64,000 nt of DNA from Lamellibrachia satsuma (taxonomy: Eukaryota; Annelida; Polychaeta; Sabellida; Siboglinidae). Location of the stretch: NCBI GenBank assembly GCA_033239005.1, contig BSQZ01000061.1, positions 1,354,001 through 1,418,000 of the forward strand, read 5' to 3'. Below the pieces are notes generated by a model. That model saw nothing but the letters and a program-made list of their open reading frames with translations. It had not been told where the DNA came from and made no database searches. A program made the position numbers and the translations under genes. Of the stretch, positions 14,824 to 49,699 are shown one piece after another (positions within the stretch are counted from its first letter, which is position 1; each line of letters begins with the position of its first letter).

Positions 14824-16965
14824 TAACTTGCTGAAGAACAAGACAGCAACAGAATGCTGGACTTGTTTAAAATATGAGATTGAGGGCATTATTGAGAAAT
14901 TTATTCCATTAAGAAAACAAGGGAACAGATCCAGGAAAAAACACCTGTCAAAAGAAGCTATTAGAAAAATTGCTCAAAAACAGATGCTGTGGAGGGTCTA
15001 TAAACACACTGGAAATGTAGAAGACTACACAACCTTCAAAGAGGCACTTAACCTAGCTACAACTGAAATTAGAAAATCTAAAACAACCTTTGAAAAAAAT
15101 TGGCAGGTAATATAAACAAAATCACAGCAAGAGTTTCTATGCTTCTGTAAGGAGTAAACAGAAAGTTCGAGATAAGGTCGGACCACTGGAAAACAACAGT
15201 GAAAACATAATTTCAGATGGGTTCCAAATGGCAAGAGATCCTGATGAGTATTTCAGCTCAGTTTTTACCACAGAAGATATCAGCTCACTTCCAGTTCCAG
15301 TGACTAAATTTGAGGGCAATAAATCAGAACATTTAGAGCAGTTATTTGTAACTCCTGAAATGATAGCAAAGAAAATTAAGAAGATGAAAGATAATAAATC
15401 ACCTGGAGTTGATGGGATACCACCAAAACTGCTAAAGAAAATTGTTGATCAAATGTGTACACCACTTGCAAACTTATTTAACTTGTCACTAGAAGAAGGA
15501 ATAGTTCCTTCAGAATGGAAAGAAACAAACATTACGCCGCTATTTAAGAAGGGATCGAGGAAGAAGCCAGCAAATTACAGACCAGTGCGTTTAACATCAG
15601 TTGTATGTAAATTACTCGAAACATTAAATAGAATGGTGGTGGTGGAATTCCTCGTAAAACATAAATTAATAAATACATCTCAACATGGATTCCTAAAAGC
15701 AAGGTCATGTCTAACCAATCTCTTATGTTTTTAAGAAGAAATTACAAAGTGGGTAGATGACGGGTCACCAGTGGATGTTGTCTACTTAGATTTTCAGAAA
15801 GCTTTCGATAAAGTGCCACATCAAAGATTGTTACTTAAACTAAAAGCCCATGGTATAGGCAATGATGTAATCAACTGGATAGAAAAGTGGCTTACACACA
15901 GAAGACAGGGAGTAATAGTAGATGGTGAGATTTCAAACTGGAAATCTGTTTTGAGTGGGGTACCACTGGGATCAGTATTAGGCCCTATACTGTTTTTAAT
16001 ATATAGAAATGATTTGAAGGATGGCATATCTAGCAAAGTACGCAAATTTGCAGATGACACAAAAGTATTCAGAAAGGTTACTAATGATACAGATAACCAA
16101 AGTTTACAGGATGATCTGGAAAAATTAGTTAAATGGTCAGAAAAATGGCAAGTGTTATTCAATTTTGGGAAGTGTAAATGTATACACATAGGACATGGAA
16201 ATATGGATGAGGAATATAAAATGGGGGATGCTGTACTAGGTAGGACCACACAAAAAAAAAGGATTTAGGAGTAACATTTAATGCTGACATGAACGTTTCA
16301 GAGCAATGTGGGATTGCTGCTTCGAAAGGAAATCAAATTCTAGGGCTAATTAGGAGAACTATCACGTATAAGGAGAAACATCTAATTGTACCCCTGTACA
16401 AAGCAATAGTTAGACCACATTTGGAATATTGTATTCAAGCATGGAGGCCATATTGTAAAAAAAGACATAGATAGACAAGCTAGAAAGAATACAACGAAGA
16501 GCAACTAAGATGATTCCAGAATTAAGAGACCTTAGTTACGAAAGTCGCTTATTACAATGTGGTTTGACAACACTAGAGACCAGGAGACTAAGAGGAGACC
16601 AAATAGAAGTGTTTAAGATAGTGAACGGTTATGAGGATGTTGATAGGAATATGTTCTTCAAACTTAAAGAAGGCAGTAGAACCAGAGGACACAAAGCAGC
16701 ATTAGTTAAGGAGCAGTGTAGGTTGGACATGAGAAAGTACTCTTTCTCACAGAGGGTGATAAATAAATGGAACAAACGGCCAAATGATTGTGTTAATGCT
16801 AGTAGTTTGAATATGTTTAAAAATAGAAATGACAGATATCTGATAAGGGCGGGCTACACATAGATGAGAAAATTGTTGGACTCTCGATAAGCCAATGGCT
16901 TCCTTGTCCACTTGCCATATGGAACTTGTTGTTCGAGATGGCAATCTTGTTAAATCTTGTATTCT
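14824..16965 (+). pseudogene. CR1-like LINE, 5'-truncated, inserted into another LINE
   Basis: Starts within the ORF2 linker (KNKTATECW) and runs through KSPGVDGIPPKLLKK, PLFKKGSRKKPANYRPVRL, VYLDFQKAFDKVPHQRLL, SGVPLGSVLGPILFLIY and KFADDTKVF (catalytic FADD) to the C-terminal domain ending at a TAG at 16861. A short 3' UTR (GGACTCTCGATAAGCCAATG) shared with the 28.4-kb copy ends near 16965 with repeated AAATCTTGT. Lesions: a frameshift near 15112, a TAA at ~15732-15734, and further frame breaks near 16260 and 16474. The element separates the two halves of a minus-strand LINE. Confidence 0.88.
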
Positions 16966-17320
16966 GATAATTCCTAAATCTCTGAGGTTTCATCGTTTAA
17001 CCATGTATCACTTAAAGCAATTATCGAAAATTGTAGATCTAACAATGTTAGACAGTTGCTCAGCTTTTCAATATTTTTTGGTATACTTCTAATATTCAAA
17101 TGCATTAAGGAAAGTCCTCTAGCATAGTTGTAATTGCATTTTATGATTTAATTGATATAACTTTCAAGGTAGTATTTGGTAGTAAAATCAGTTTTGCTTG
17201 TTGCAAGGAGATTGCAATCAGGATCTAAGTCTCCCATGTTAAGGTTACTGCTTTCATAGTCAAACTCATCATCTGGAGATGATGTAATTGTAGTTAAGTG
17301 ACTCATTTCAGTTACTATTA
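16966..17320 (-). pseudogene. 5' part of the interrupted minus-strand LINE
   Basis: On the minus strand the sequence reads MSHLTTITSSPDDEF..., then DPDCNLLATSKTDF, then SLMHLNIRSIPKNIEKL and IIALSDTWLNDET, the conserved start of an APE-type endonuclease (LNIRS and the ET/DTW block). This is the part missing from the 12.11-14.82 kb element, and the join point falls where the plus-strand CR1-like LINE begins and ends. One in-frame stop precedes the LNIRS block. Confidence 0.82.
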
Positions 17321-17354
17321 ACATAATACATACATACGTACACATATAATACAT

Positions 17355-17458
<104 letters not shown>

Positions 17459-17569
17459 CTCCTGTGGTAAACGTAGTGATTTTCAAACATATTTAATATA
17501 TAAAGCTGTTTGTTTATATTATGTTGTTGTTTCTTGTCATCAAGGTTTCAACCAACATTTTCACACATT

Positions 17570-19574
17570 GGTACTATGTGCTACTACATGATGTCAAAAG
17601 CAAAGTCCGATTACTATACACATTTTATCACAACAAATTCTGAAAACCCTCGGCAGATGTGGAAATCTGTTAACAAAATTCTACATCGGCAGAAATTAAA
17701 AGCACTGCCTGAACATTCTTCATTGGATACATTGTGTAGTTCTTTTTCAAAATATTTTACAGATAAGATTGCTCGTATTCGATCAAATTTTGTCATTAAT
17801 AATAATGACTTTGATTTCCCTGAACCGCCACTTTCTGAAAAAACACTACAGAGTTTCACACCTGCAACTACTAATGAAGTTCTCACCATTATTAAAAAAT
17901 ATCCTAACAAATCGTGTGATCTTGACCCATTTCCAACACTTCTACTAAAAAGCTGTATCGATCCACTCATCTTTCCCATTACTACTATCATAAACCTTTC
18001 AATGCAGAGTGGAGTTGTTCCACAGGATTTCAAACAAGCTCTTGTAAATCCTCTTATTAAAAAACAAACTTTGTGCAAAGATGACCTAAGGAATTATCGT
18101 CCTATCTCTAATCTCAGTTTTCTGTCAAAAATATTGGAAAAAGTAGTTGCTAATCGCCTTCATGAACATATTTACAACCATCACTTATCAAATGATCTAC
18201 AGTCTGCATATAAACGATTCCATTCTACTGAAACAGCTCTTCTCAAGATACACAATGATATAGTTGATAACATGGACAATGGCAAAGTCACAGCACTCAC
18301 TTTACTTGATCTCTCAGCTGCTTTCGATACAATTGATCATTCAATCCTTTTACAACGCCTCCATAGATATTTTGGAATTTCTGGCCCAGCTCTTCGGTGG
18401 TTCAAATCATTTTTATCAGACAGATATCAAAGTATTAACATATCTGGCACATTATCTAGCCCACAACATCTACCATTTGGAGTGCCACAAGGATCCGTTC
18501 TTGGCCCTGTTCTGTTCAGCTTATATACGACATCGCTCAGCCAAGTTATTGCTAATCGTAATCTCAGTCATCACCTTTATGCTGATGACACACAGGTTTA
18601 CATATCTCTTTCACAATCAAATGTACAAGAATCTCTTTCGACTTTTAGTGATTGCCTTACTGATATCTTGTCGTGGATGGAATCAAGTAAGCTAAAGCTT
18701 AATCCAGATAAAACAGACCTTATTATTATTGGCACTAAACAATAACGAAATAAAGTCATCAACCATTTTCCTGTTAAACTGCTTGGCAGTGATACATTCC
18801 CATCAGATACTGTTCGTAATCTAGGTGTTATCTTTGACAGTGATTTCAACTTTCGCCAGCATATCTCTCAAGTATGTAAATCCTGTTTCTATCATATTCG
18901 TGATCTTCGTCGAATTCGACGTCACATATCTATATCTACTGCTAAAACAATATCAACGGCACTAATTAGCAGCCGTCTTGACTATTGCAATTCACTACTA
19001 AACAACATTGCTAAAAGAGACTTGGCTAAATTCCAACGAGTACAAAATTGTCTGGCACGTGTGGTTCTCAGGGCGCCTCGGTTTTCACCGTCACTACCAC
19101 TACTTAAACAGTTACACTGGCTTCCAGTTTCTTATCGAATTAATTTTAAGCTGTCCACTCTTGCATATCGTGCTCTATCTACACAACAACCATTCTACTT
19201 GGCTAGTCTCCTGCATCTTTCAAATATCACTAGGCAGCTAAGATCATCAGTTTCACAACAACTTATTGTACCTAAAACAAAACTTAACTTGGGTAAACGT
19301 GCCTTCTCTGTCGCTGCGCCTAGGGTCTGGAATGAATTCCCTATCGCTTTGAAAACATCCGAAACTATTGCTATTTTCCGAAAAAAACTCAAGACATACC
19401 TATTCCAAATTGCATTCCCACCGTAAATGTTCGGTTGTCCCTCGTTCTGATACTGACTTTTGCGCGTCCTTGTTTACGATTACGCCTACTGATTCTGTTT
19501 TGTTGCGCCTCTGAGCTCAGGTTCCTGAGGATATAGGCGCCATAGAAGTCAATTATTATTATTATTATTATTAC
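17570..19574 (+). pseudogene. L2/CR1-type LINE ORF2, nearly intact RT, one stop
   Basis: 5'-truncated: homology starts near AKSDYYTHFI at ~17597 and no endonuclease is present. The RT is complete: KSCDLDPFPTLLLKSC, NYRPISNLSFLSKILEKVV, LLDLSAAFDTIDHSILLQ, FGVPQGSVLGPVLF and LYADDTQVY (catalytic YADD near 18583). It continues to SSRLDYCNSLL, LHWLPVSYRI and PRVWNEFP, ending at a TAA at 19424-19426. The only lesion seen is a TAA at 18743-18745, with the same frame resuming on both sides. A 3' UTR shared with the copies at 5.2 and 63.7 kb ends in an (ATT)n tail (19552-19573). This is the youngest-looking LINE in the window. Confidence 0.92.
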
Positions 19575-19960
19575 TACTTCATAAATGACCGAAATATCCA
19601 TATGTTAATCAGAAACCGGTACAATTATGGAATGTTCCATCTTAACCGACAGTGAAGGTCAGCATCTGCTGAATTTCCGGTCCCCCTAACAAAATGTCAT
19701 CCAATCGCCAAACGTCTGTGGCAACGAGGCCAAATATTGTATTGGCGACAAGTTAGATTTTGAAAAGCGAAGTTTGAGTGTCTTGGGACCTTTTGTGTAT
19801 ATCACATCACTAGCTCCTACTAGTATAAACTGATGTATCAAAAGTGTTCACAATACATACAGCTAGACAGATTGCGGCGTTAATCTCATGCGTAGTTGGT
19901 AGGTTTGTATATTCAACGACAAACGAAACTCCAATTTGTTACCATCTTTTTGTGTCACGA
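19575..19960. other. No gene seen
   Basis: Unique-looking sequence between the LINE tail and a TA array. Confidence 0.5.
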
Positions 19961-19967
19961 CACACTG

Positions 19968-20006
19968 ATATATATATATATATATGTGTGTGTGTATATA
20001 TATATA

Positions 20007-20092
<86 letters not shown>

Positions 20093-20116
20093 TTCATATG
20101 TATATATATATATATA

Positions 20117-20172
<56 letters not shown>
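19968..20172. repeat. Compound (TA)n/(TG)n microsatellite
   Basis: TA runs broken by TGTGTG, TATGTC and ATTCATATG interruptions. The spacing of the TATATGTCTATA interruptions suggests duplication of ~100-bp segments within the array. Confidence 0.93.
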
Positions 20173-20181
<9 letters not shown>

Positions 20182-20456
20182 TAAGAAAAACAATATTTAC
20201 AATGTTTAACTAGAATTTAGTGCATCGCATGCATGTAAACATGAAGGCATGTTAATTAGTGCTAATTAGTGAAGATTATGTTAGTGTGAATTATACTTAG
20301 TTTTGTTAAGTGTTGATATTTGGATGTGGTACTGATTTATGATGTCGTAACTACATTTTGTATTTCAATTTTTTTTCAGTGTTACATAGTTATGACTAAT
20401 TCTTTATTTTACAGCACATTGTTTTCGTAGCTTGTTTTGGTGTTTTAAATTCTAAG

Positions 20457-20850
20457 GCGACATAGAGAGAGACGTAAACAGCGAGAGAAACACAGACATA
20501 GACGTACACAGAGACACCCACAGCGACGCAGACAGGGACAGAGACAGCGGCAGAGACAGATACAGAAACAGAGACAGCGACTGAGTCTGAGGAAAGAGAG
20601 AGAAAAATCAACAGCGACATTGATAGAAAAAGAGAAAGTGACAGCGACAGAAACAGAGACAGCGACAGAAACAGAAAAAGAGACTAGGACAGTGACAGTG
20701 ACAGGGACAGTGATAGAGACAGCGAGAGAGAGAGATAGTGACAGACAGGAAGTCAATCCTTACGATGATTTCTATGAATAATGTCCAGCGCCTCGACAAG
20801 ACAGCGACAGAGACAGATACAGCGACAGACACAAATATAGATAGAGTACA
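20457..20850. repeat. GACA-rich hexamer minisatellite (CAGAGA/CAGCGA)n
   Basis: Degenerate 6-bp units of the CAGAGA, CAGCGA and CAGTGA type, interrupted at ~20750-20790. Same motif as the large array at 46.7-48.9 kb and, on the other strand, 55.3-55.6 kb. Confidence 0.85.
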
Positions 20851-20874
20851 ATAGAACAAAACAGCAGTAGACTT

Positions 20875-21165
20875 AGACTGAAGAACACTTGTCACTATAA
20901 TACATGATGCATCAGTATAACTAGACCGCGGAACACTAGTAACTAGAACACAAAACGAATCCGTAGAAATAGGCCGCAGAACGGCACTTGTCACTAGAAC
21001 ACATCACGCATTTGTAGAACGAGACCGCGGAGTGCTTTTCACTAGAACACAAAACGCATCAGTAGAAATATACCGCGGAGGACTTATCACTAGAACACAT
21101 AACGCATTGTTAAATCAGTAGAACCAGACCGCGGAGCACTTGTCAGGAGACACATGATGCAGTGA
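20875..21165. repeat. ~50-bp minisatellite, 5-6 copies
   Basis: CCGCGG (once CCGCAG) boxes at 20926, 20974, 21025, 21073 and 21129, giving spacings of 48, 51, 48 and 56 bp. Each unit has CACTTGTCACTAGAACACAT-like sequence followed by CGCATCAGTAGAA. One related unit lies at ~40340-40390, in both places just before repeat family B. Confidence 0.85.
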
Positions 21166-21169
21166 GTGG

Positions 21170-21440
21170 CATGTGCTACGAATGACGTACCGGTAATTTA
21201 GAGACGGTCCCCTTTGGTAATGTTTCACTTCCTGGAGAATATTTTTGATATGACCATAGTTAAAAGACTACGGCACTTACGTGTGCCCAGATTAAAATCA
21301 AAAAAGATACACATGGATCCAATCGAAATTTGGCTAAAATGGCTACAGTGGTCCGTCTCTATACACAATGATATAGTTCTACTTTTTATTAAACCGATTG
21401 CGCATATTATTAAAATTATTAACATGCCGCATATTTGAAC
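21170..21440 (+). repeat. Dispersed repeat family B
   Basis: Shares AATGACGTACCGG, GAGACGGTC, TTTGG-AATGTTT and CCTGGAGAATATT blocks with ~40490-40570 and ~52715-52945 on the same strand. The match to the 52.7-kb copy extends through AAATT-GGCTAAA-TGGC-ACAGTG. No ORF; type of element unknown. Confidence 0.78.
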
Positions 21441-21734
21441 ATTAGTTAATATGATTTGGGTTAAATCAATTGAGGAGAGAGTTTTAATTGCTCTAGATAG
21501 CACAGTCATACAATCACATGTGACGATCGGGGCTCGAATCCACCTGCTGCCGTTTGAACGATGGGCATTCTGTTTTGAACAAAAATGAAGGATCGCCACT
21601 CCTAGCTTACTGCGTTGACCAGATGTTCACTTCACATGGACGACAGGGCCCCCTGGCGACTGCAGCAATACATCAGCAGCGTCACCGCTACCTGCCGGCG
21701 ATGACGACAACGACAAAGGGCTGGTCATCGGACA

Positions 21735-21880
21735 GTGGTCACCTAACAGGGGTCAAAGGTCATCTTTTTTGTAAGGGGTGGTTATCTATTAAGAGGGGTC
21801 AAAAGGTGTTCGGGTGGTGCTGTTATCGCCTGAGGAATAATCTAGGGGTCCTCTGACAGGGGTCAAAAGTTATCTAGTGT
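21735..21880. repeat. GGGGTCAAAGGT-type short repeat cluster
   Basis: Four AGGGGTCAAA or AGGGGTC boxes spaced 30-60 bp apart. TTTGACC sequences (complement) recur at ~23575-23620 and 25078-25125. Confidence 0.6.
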
Positions 21881-21996
21881 TTTTTGCATAGCAAGCACTA
21901 AAAAAAAGACGTATGTAAGTGGTGCATTCATGTCTTTATTATTAACATTACAAAGCAAATTATTGATGATGTATATATAATATTATTATAAAATAT

Positions 21997-22105
21997 ATAA
22001 GGGGTCGTCTAAAATATAAGGGATTGTCTTTAAAATATATAAGGTATCGTTATCATAAATATTTAAGGGATCGTCTCAAAACATATAAGGGGTCGTATCA
22101 AACAT
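21997..22105 (+). repeat. Left set of 22-bp terminal repeats of a minisatellite block
   Basis: Five tandem ~22-bp units of the form ATAAGGGGTCGTCTAAAAT, with variants GGGATTGTCTT, GGTATCGTTAT, GGGATCGTCTC and GGGGTCGTATC. The same units occur in reverse orientation at 25505-25626. Confidence 0.85.
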
Positions 22106-22109
22106 GTTA

Positions 22110-22575
22110 ACTAAATCTATTCTTACCCTGTACTGGGGTACACTGTCTAAATATTGTAGTTGTGTACTGGGTGTGTGGTTACTATGCATTCTAGGTAGTG
22201 GAAAAACAGTGATTATGTATTCTAGCTGTGTACTGGAGGTGTAGTGACTATACATTCTAGATGTATACAATTAATATGTATTATTACTTTGTTCTGGAGG
22301 TGTAGTGACTATGCATTCAAGCTGTGTACTGGAAGTGCAATGAATGCGTATTATAACTGTTCTGAGGAGTAATGACTATGTATTCTAGCTGTGTACTGTG
22401 GGGGGGTTGCAGTGACAATGTATTCTAGCTGTGTATTGGGGTTTTAGTAATTATGTCTTCTAACTGCGTAATGCAGATACAGTGACTATTTTGAATTATA
22501 GTTGGGTTATGAGGGTTTAGTTACTATATATTATGAATGTGTAATGGCGTTGTAGTGACTATGTATTCTAGCTGT
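22110..22575. repeat. 35-bp minisatellite, type 1, left part
   Basis: Units contain TATGTATTCTAGCTGTGTAC, then TGGGGGT-CAGTGAC. Period ~35 bp, diverged, about 13 copies. Confidence 0.85.
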
Positions 22576-23270
22576 ATACTGAGAAACACAGTTAAGAGTA
22601 CAATTACGGGTATGGTGAGAATTACAGTTAAAGTTATAAAAGTGCAGTTGCAAGCATGACGATCATTACATTTAAGGGTATGTTGAGAATTAAAGAGAAG
22701 TGTACAGTTATGTGTATGGTGAGAATTATAATTAAGGGTACGGTAAAAGTTATGGTGATAATTAAAGTTAGGGGTATGGTGGTGATAATTACAGATAAGG
22801 GTACAGTTTAAAGAATGGTAAAAATTACATTTACTGATATTATGAGAAATACAGTTACGGGTACAGGTAAGAATATGGTGAGAATTACAATTAAGGTTAC
22901 AGTTAAGGGTATGGTGATAATTGCAGTTAAGGGAATGGTAGTACAGTTAAGGGTATGGTGAGAATTACAAGTAAGGGTATAGTTAGGTTTATGTTGAGAA
23001 TTACATGTATGGTTTCATTTAAGAGCATGATGTTAGGGGTACAGTTAGTAGTATGGTGAGAATTACAGTTAGTGTTACAGTTAAGTGTATGGTGATAAAT
23101 ACAGTTTTGCGTACAGTTATAGGTATGGTGAGCATTACTGTTAGGGGTACAGTTAGGGGTATGATGAGAATTATAGTGAAGAGAACAGTTAGACGTATGG
23201 TGAGGATTTTAGTTAAGGGTAAGGTGAGATATACATTTAAAGTTATGGTGAGAATTACTGGGTACGTCCT
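22576..23270. repeat. 36-bp minisatellite, type 2, left part
   Basis: Units contain GGTATGGTGAGAATTACAGT, then TAAGGGTACAGTTAAG. TATGGTG boxes at 23052, 23088 and 23124 show the 36-bp period. About 19 diverged copies. Confidence 0.87.
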
Positions 23271-23459
23271 GATGAACTTGATGGGCCATGTGTAAGTATA
23301 ATTATCATGTTGATATTTTCCGGTTTCACATCCTCTCTTACTATAATCGACACTCAATGATCATTCGCTGCGCTGCCATAGTGAGTGTTCGCGAGAGAAT
23401 CTGACGGATAGTGAACAAGAGAACGTCGACGACGATGGTTCAACATCGACAACTTGTTA

Positions 23460-23640
23460 CCGCTCATCAAGTATATGTGGGGTGGTGTTGGTGGTGGTGG
23501 TGGCAGTAATGGTCATGTTTGTAACATGATGTCTACATACGTGTATGATATATACGTTGTTTATGCTACTGATTTTTGACCGCTCTCGCTAGATGACTAC
23601 ACCTTAAAAAAGACATTTGACCACTGCTAGATGAAGAGTA
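23460..23640. repeat. Spacer module copy 1 ((GGT)n plus ~130 bp)
   Basis: A GGTGGTGGT stretch followed by GGTCATGTTTG, ATATATACGTTGTTTATGC, TACTGATTTTTGACC and CTCTCGCTAGATGAC. The same string of blocks recurs at 24935-25150, about 1.47 kb downstream. The 190 bp upstream of this module (23270-23460) look unique. Confidence 0.88.
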
Positions 23641-24800
23641 CAGTTAGGAGTATGGTGAGAATCACAGTGTGTATAGGAGTTGTAGTGACTATGTATTCTA
23701 GCTCTGTCCTTTGAATACAGTTACTATTTTGTATTCTAGGTATGTACTAAGGGTGTAGCTAATATAAATTACCTGTTACGGGGATATAATGACTACACAT
23801 TCTAGCAGTGTACTGTGGTCGCAGCGATTATGTATTCTAACTGTGCATTGGGGGTACAGCGACTATATATTATAGCAGTGTACTTGGAGTGCAGTGTATG
23901 TGTATGCTAGCAATGTAATGGGAGTGCGCATTATATATGTGTACTGGAAGTGCAGTGAGTATGTATTCTAGCTGCTGTGTACTGGGGGTGTAGTGACTAT
24001 GTATTCTAAATGTGTACTGGGGGTGCAATGAATATGTATTACAACTATATACTGGGGATGTATTGATTATGTATTGTAGATGTGTACTGGAGTTGCAGTG
24101 AACATGTATTTAGCTGTGTATTGGGGATGATTATGTATTCTAGTTGTGTACTGGGTTGCAGTGATTGTGTGTTCTACCTGTGTACTGGGGATACAGTGAC
24201 TATTTTGCATTGTAGCTTTGTGTTGAGGGTGTACTGACAATGTATTCTAGCTGTGTACTGAGATTACAGGGTTTGTGTATTATAGCAGTGTACTGGGAGT
24301 GCAGTGACTGTGTAGTGGCGTGTAGTGGGAGTGCAGTGACTGTGTAGTGGCGTGTAGTGGGAGTGCAGTGAATGTGTAATGGCTTGTAATAACTTTATAT
24401 TCTAACTGTGTACGAGGGGTGCAATGGTTATGTATTATAACTGTGTACTGGGGTACAGTTCCTACGCATTCTAGCTGTGTGCAGGGGGTGCAGTGACTAT
24501 GTATTCTATGTATGTCCACGGGGCGCAGTGACTGTATTCTAGTTTTGTACTGGGGATGCAGTAACTATATATTATAACTGTGTATGGGGTGAAGTGACTA
24601 TGAATTCTAGCTGTGTACTGTGGATACAGTGATTATGTATTCGAACGATGTACTGAAGGTATAGGGACCTTAGTATTGTAGCTATGTACTTGTGGTGCAG
24701 TGACTGTGTATTGTCCTGTGCTATGGGAGTGAATTTACTATATCTTCTAGTTGTTTTACTAAGGTTGTAACAACTGTGTATTATTTTCATTTACGTCATC
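23641..24800. repeat. 35-bp minisatellite, type 1, right part
   Basis: About 33 copies of the type 1 unit (GTATTCTAGCTGTGTACTGG, then GG-TGCAGTGACTAT); boxes at 23963, 24001 and 24036. A local GTAGTGGGAGTGCAGTGA doublet is present at ~24300-24370. Confidence 0.88.
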
Positions 24801-24934
24801 AAGTAGGCTGTATTTCAATTTATTTACTTATTTCTTATATATACTAACTATTTTAAATGAGTGTATATGAGTCCCTGTTTAATTCAATATATTCTTCCTA
24901 TATATTCGTTGGGTAGTTATTTGCATCACGAGTT

Positions 24935-25150
24935 GCTGGTGGTGGTGTGGGTGAAGGTGGGGGTGGTGGTGGTGGTGGTGGCGGTGGTGGCGGTGGTGGT
25001 AGTGGTGGTGATAGTGGTCATGTTTGCATCATGACGTTTATATATGTCTAAGATATATACGTTGTTTATGCTACTGATTTTTGACCACTCTCGCTAGATG
25101 ACCACCCATTAAAAAGACCTTTGACCCCAACTAGATCAACACTGCTAGAA
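24935..25150. repeat. Spacer module copy 2 ((GGT)n plus ~130 bp)
   Basis: A longer (GGT)n tract than copy 1, followed by the same ordered blocks, including ATATATACGTTGTTTATGC and TTTTTGACCACTCTCGCTAG. Confidence 0.88.
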
Positions 25151-25490
25151 GAATAGGTGTATGTTGAGAATTACAATTAATCTTACATGGTGACAAATTA
25201 CAAGTAAGGGTACAGTTAGGTGTAGTTAAGGGTACACTTAAACGCATGGTGAGAATTACAATTAAGGGCATGTTGAGAAAAACAATTAAGGGAACAGTTA
25301 AGGGCATGGTGAGAATTACAGCTAAAGGTGGTGACCATTACAATTAAGGATACAGCTGAAGATATGGTGAGGATTACAGGTAAGGATATTTAGGTGGATG
25401 GTGAGAATTACAGTTAGGGATACAGTTAGGAGTATGGTTAGAAACATACTTAGGGTTACAGTTAAGGGTATGGCGAGAAATACAAAAGCA
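25151..25490. repeat. 36-bp minisatellite, type 2, right part
   Basis: About nine diverged copies of the GGTGAGAATTACA/TTAAGGGTACAGT unit. Confidence 0.85.
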
Positions 25491-25504
25491 AATACCTCTA
25501 CAAG

Positions 25505-49098
<23,594 letters not shown>

Positions 49099-49143
49099 GT
49101 TGCAATGGCCTTACTCTGTCTAAATACTCGACGACTCTGACAC

Positions 49144-49490
49144 AGTCTGACAACTGTACCTCGACCGACATGTTGTGTATGTGATCAATAGTTCATAAAT
49201 TTCAGTTTTAAAACGTGTTTTTGTATGTAGATGCGAACCCATTTCAATAACTTATTATTCAAAGGTAAATGCATATGCGTGTGTGTGTGCTGACGGTGCA
49301 ACCGACTCTTTCTGGGTCATAAGAACATGATTTCTGGTGTGTCGCTACTGGTCCTCGACCGATGTGGTGTGCGTGCACCCAATAATAAATTTCAGTAAAA
49401 CGTGTTTTTGTGTGTAGATGTGAACCCACTTCAATGACTTATTAAGTTGTTATTACATACTGTTGATAGCTGAGGGCAAATTCAAAGGTA
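49144..49490. repeat. Direct repeat pair (~200-bp spacing) upstream of transporter exon 1
   Basis: ACCTCGACCGACATG...AAACGTGTTTTTGTATGTAG...CCCATTTCAATAACTTATT at 49154-49255 and again at 49357-49443. This is the presumed promoter-side flank of the gene. Weakly similar to the 200-bp repeats at 54.8-55.3 kb (CCCATTTCAATG). Confidence 0.8.
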
Positions 49491-49524
49491 TGTGCTAATG
49501 TTCACCAATTATTTAAATGTGTAT

Positions 49525-49665
49525 GCATAAATACCAGGAGTATAGTAAATAAAAACATTGTTAGACATTATGGTAGCAGATATTGACCGTCATGTAATAT
49601 GTAGCAAAGAATCATGGGCAAATAAAAATACAGTAACTGCGTTGTTAGCACTGACAGGTTATGTA
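49525..49665 (+). pseudogene. CR1-like LINE endonuclease fragment
   Basis: Matches bases ~838-975 of the first element: AGTATAGTAAATAA, CATTATGGTAGCAGATATTG, GAATCATGGGCAAA, ACTGACAGGTTATGTAA. Only this ~140-bp piece is present. Confidence 0.85.
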
Positions 49666-49699
49666 ACCAACCAGAACCAACTAGCGGTGGGAATGTCTT

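Noticed and set aside
20396..20994. Minus-strand Ser/Val- and Cys-rich frames
   Set aside because: Translations of the GACA hexamer array.
23019..23357. Thr/Ile/Leu-rich frame TVPLTVMLTIPITV on the minus strand
   Set aside because: Translation of the 36-bp minisatellite, whose period is divisible by three.
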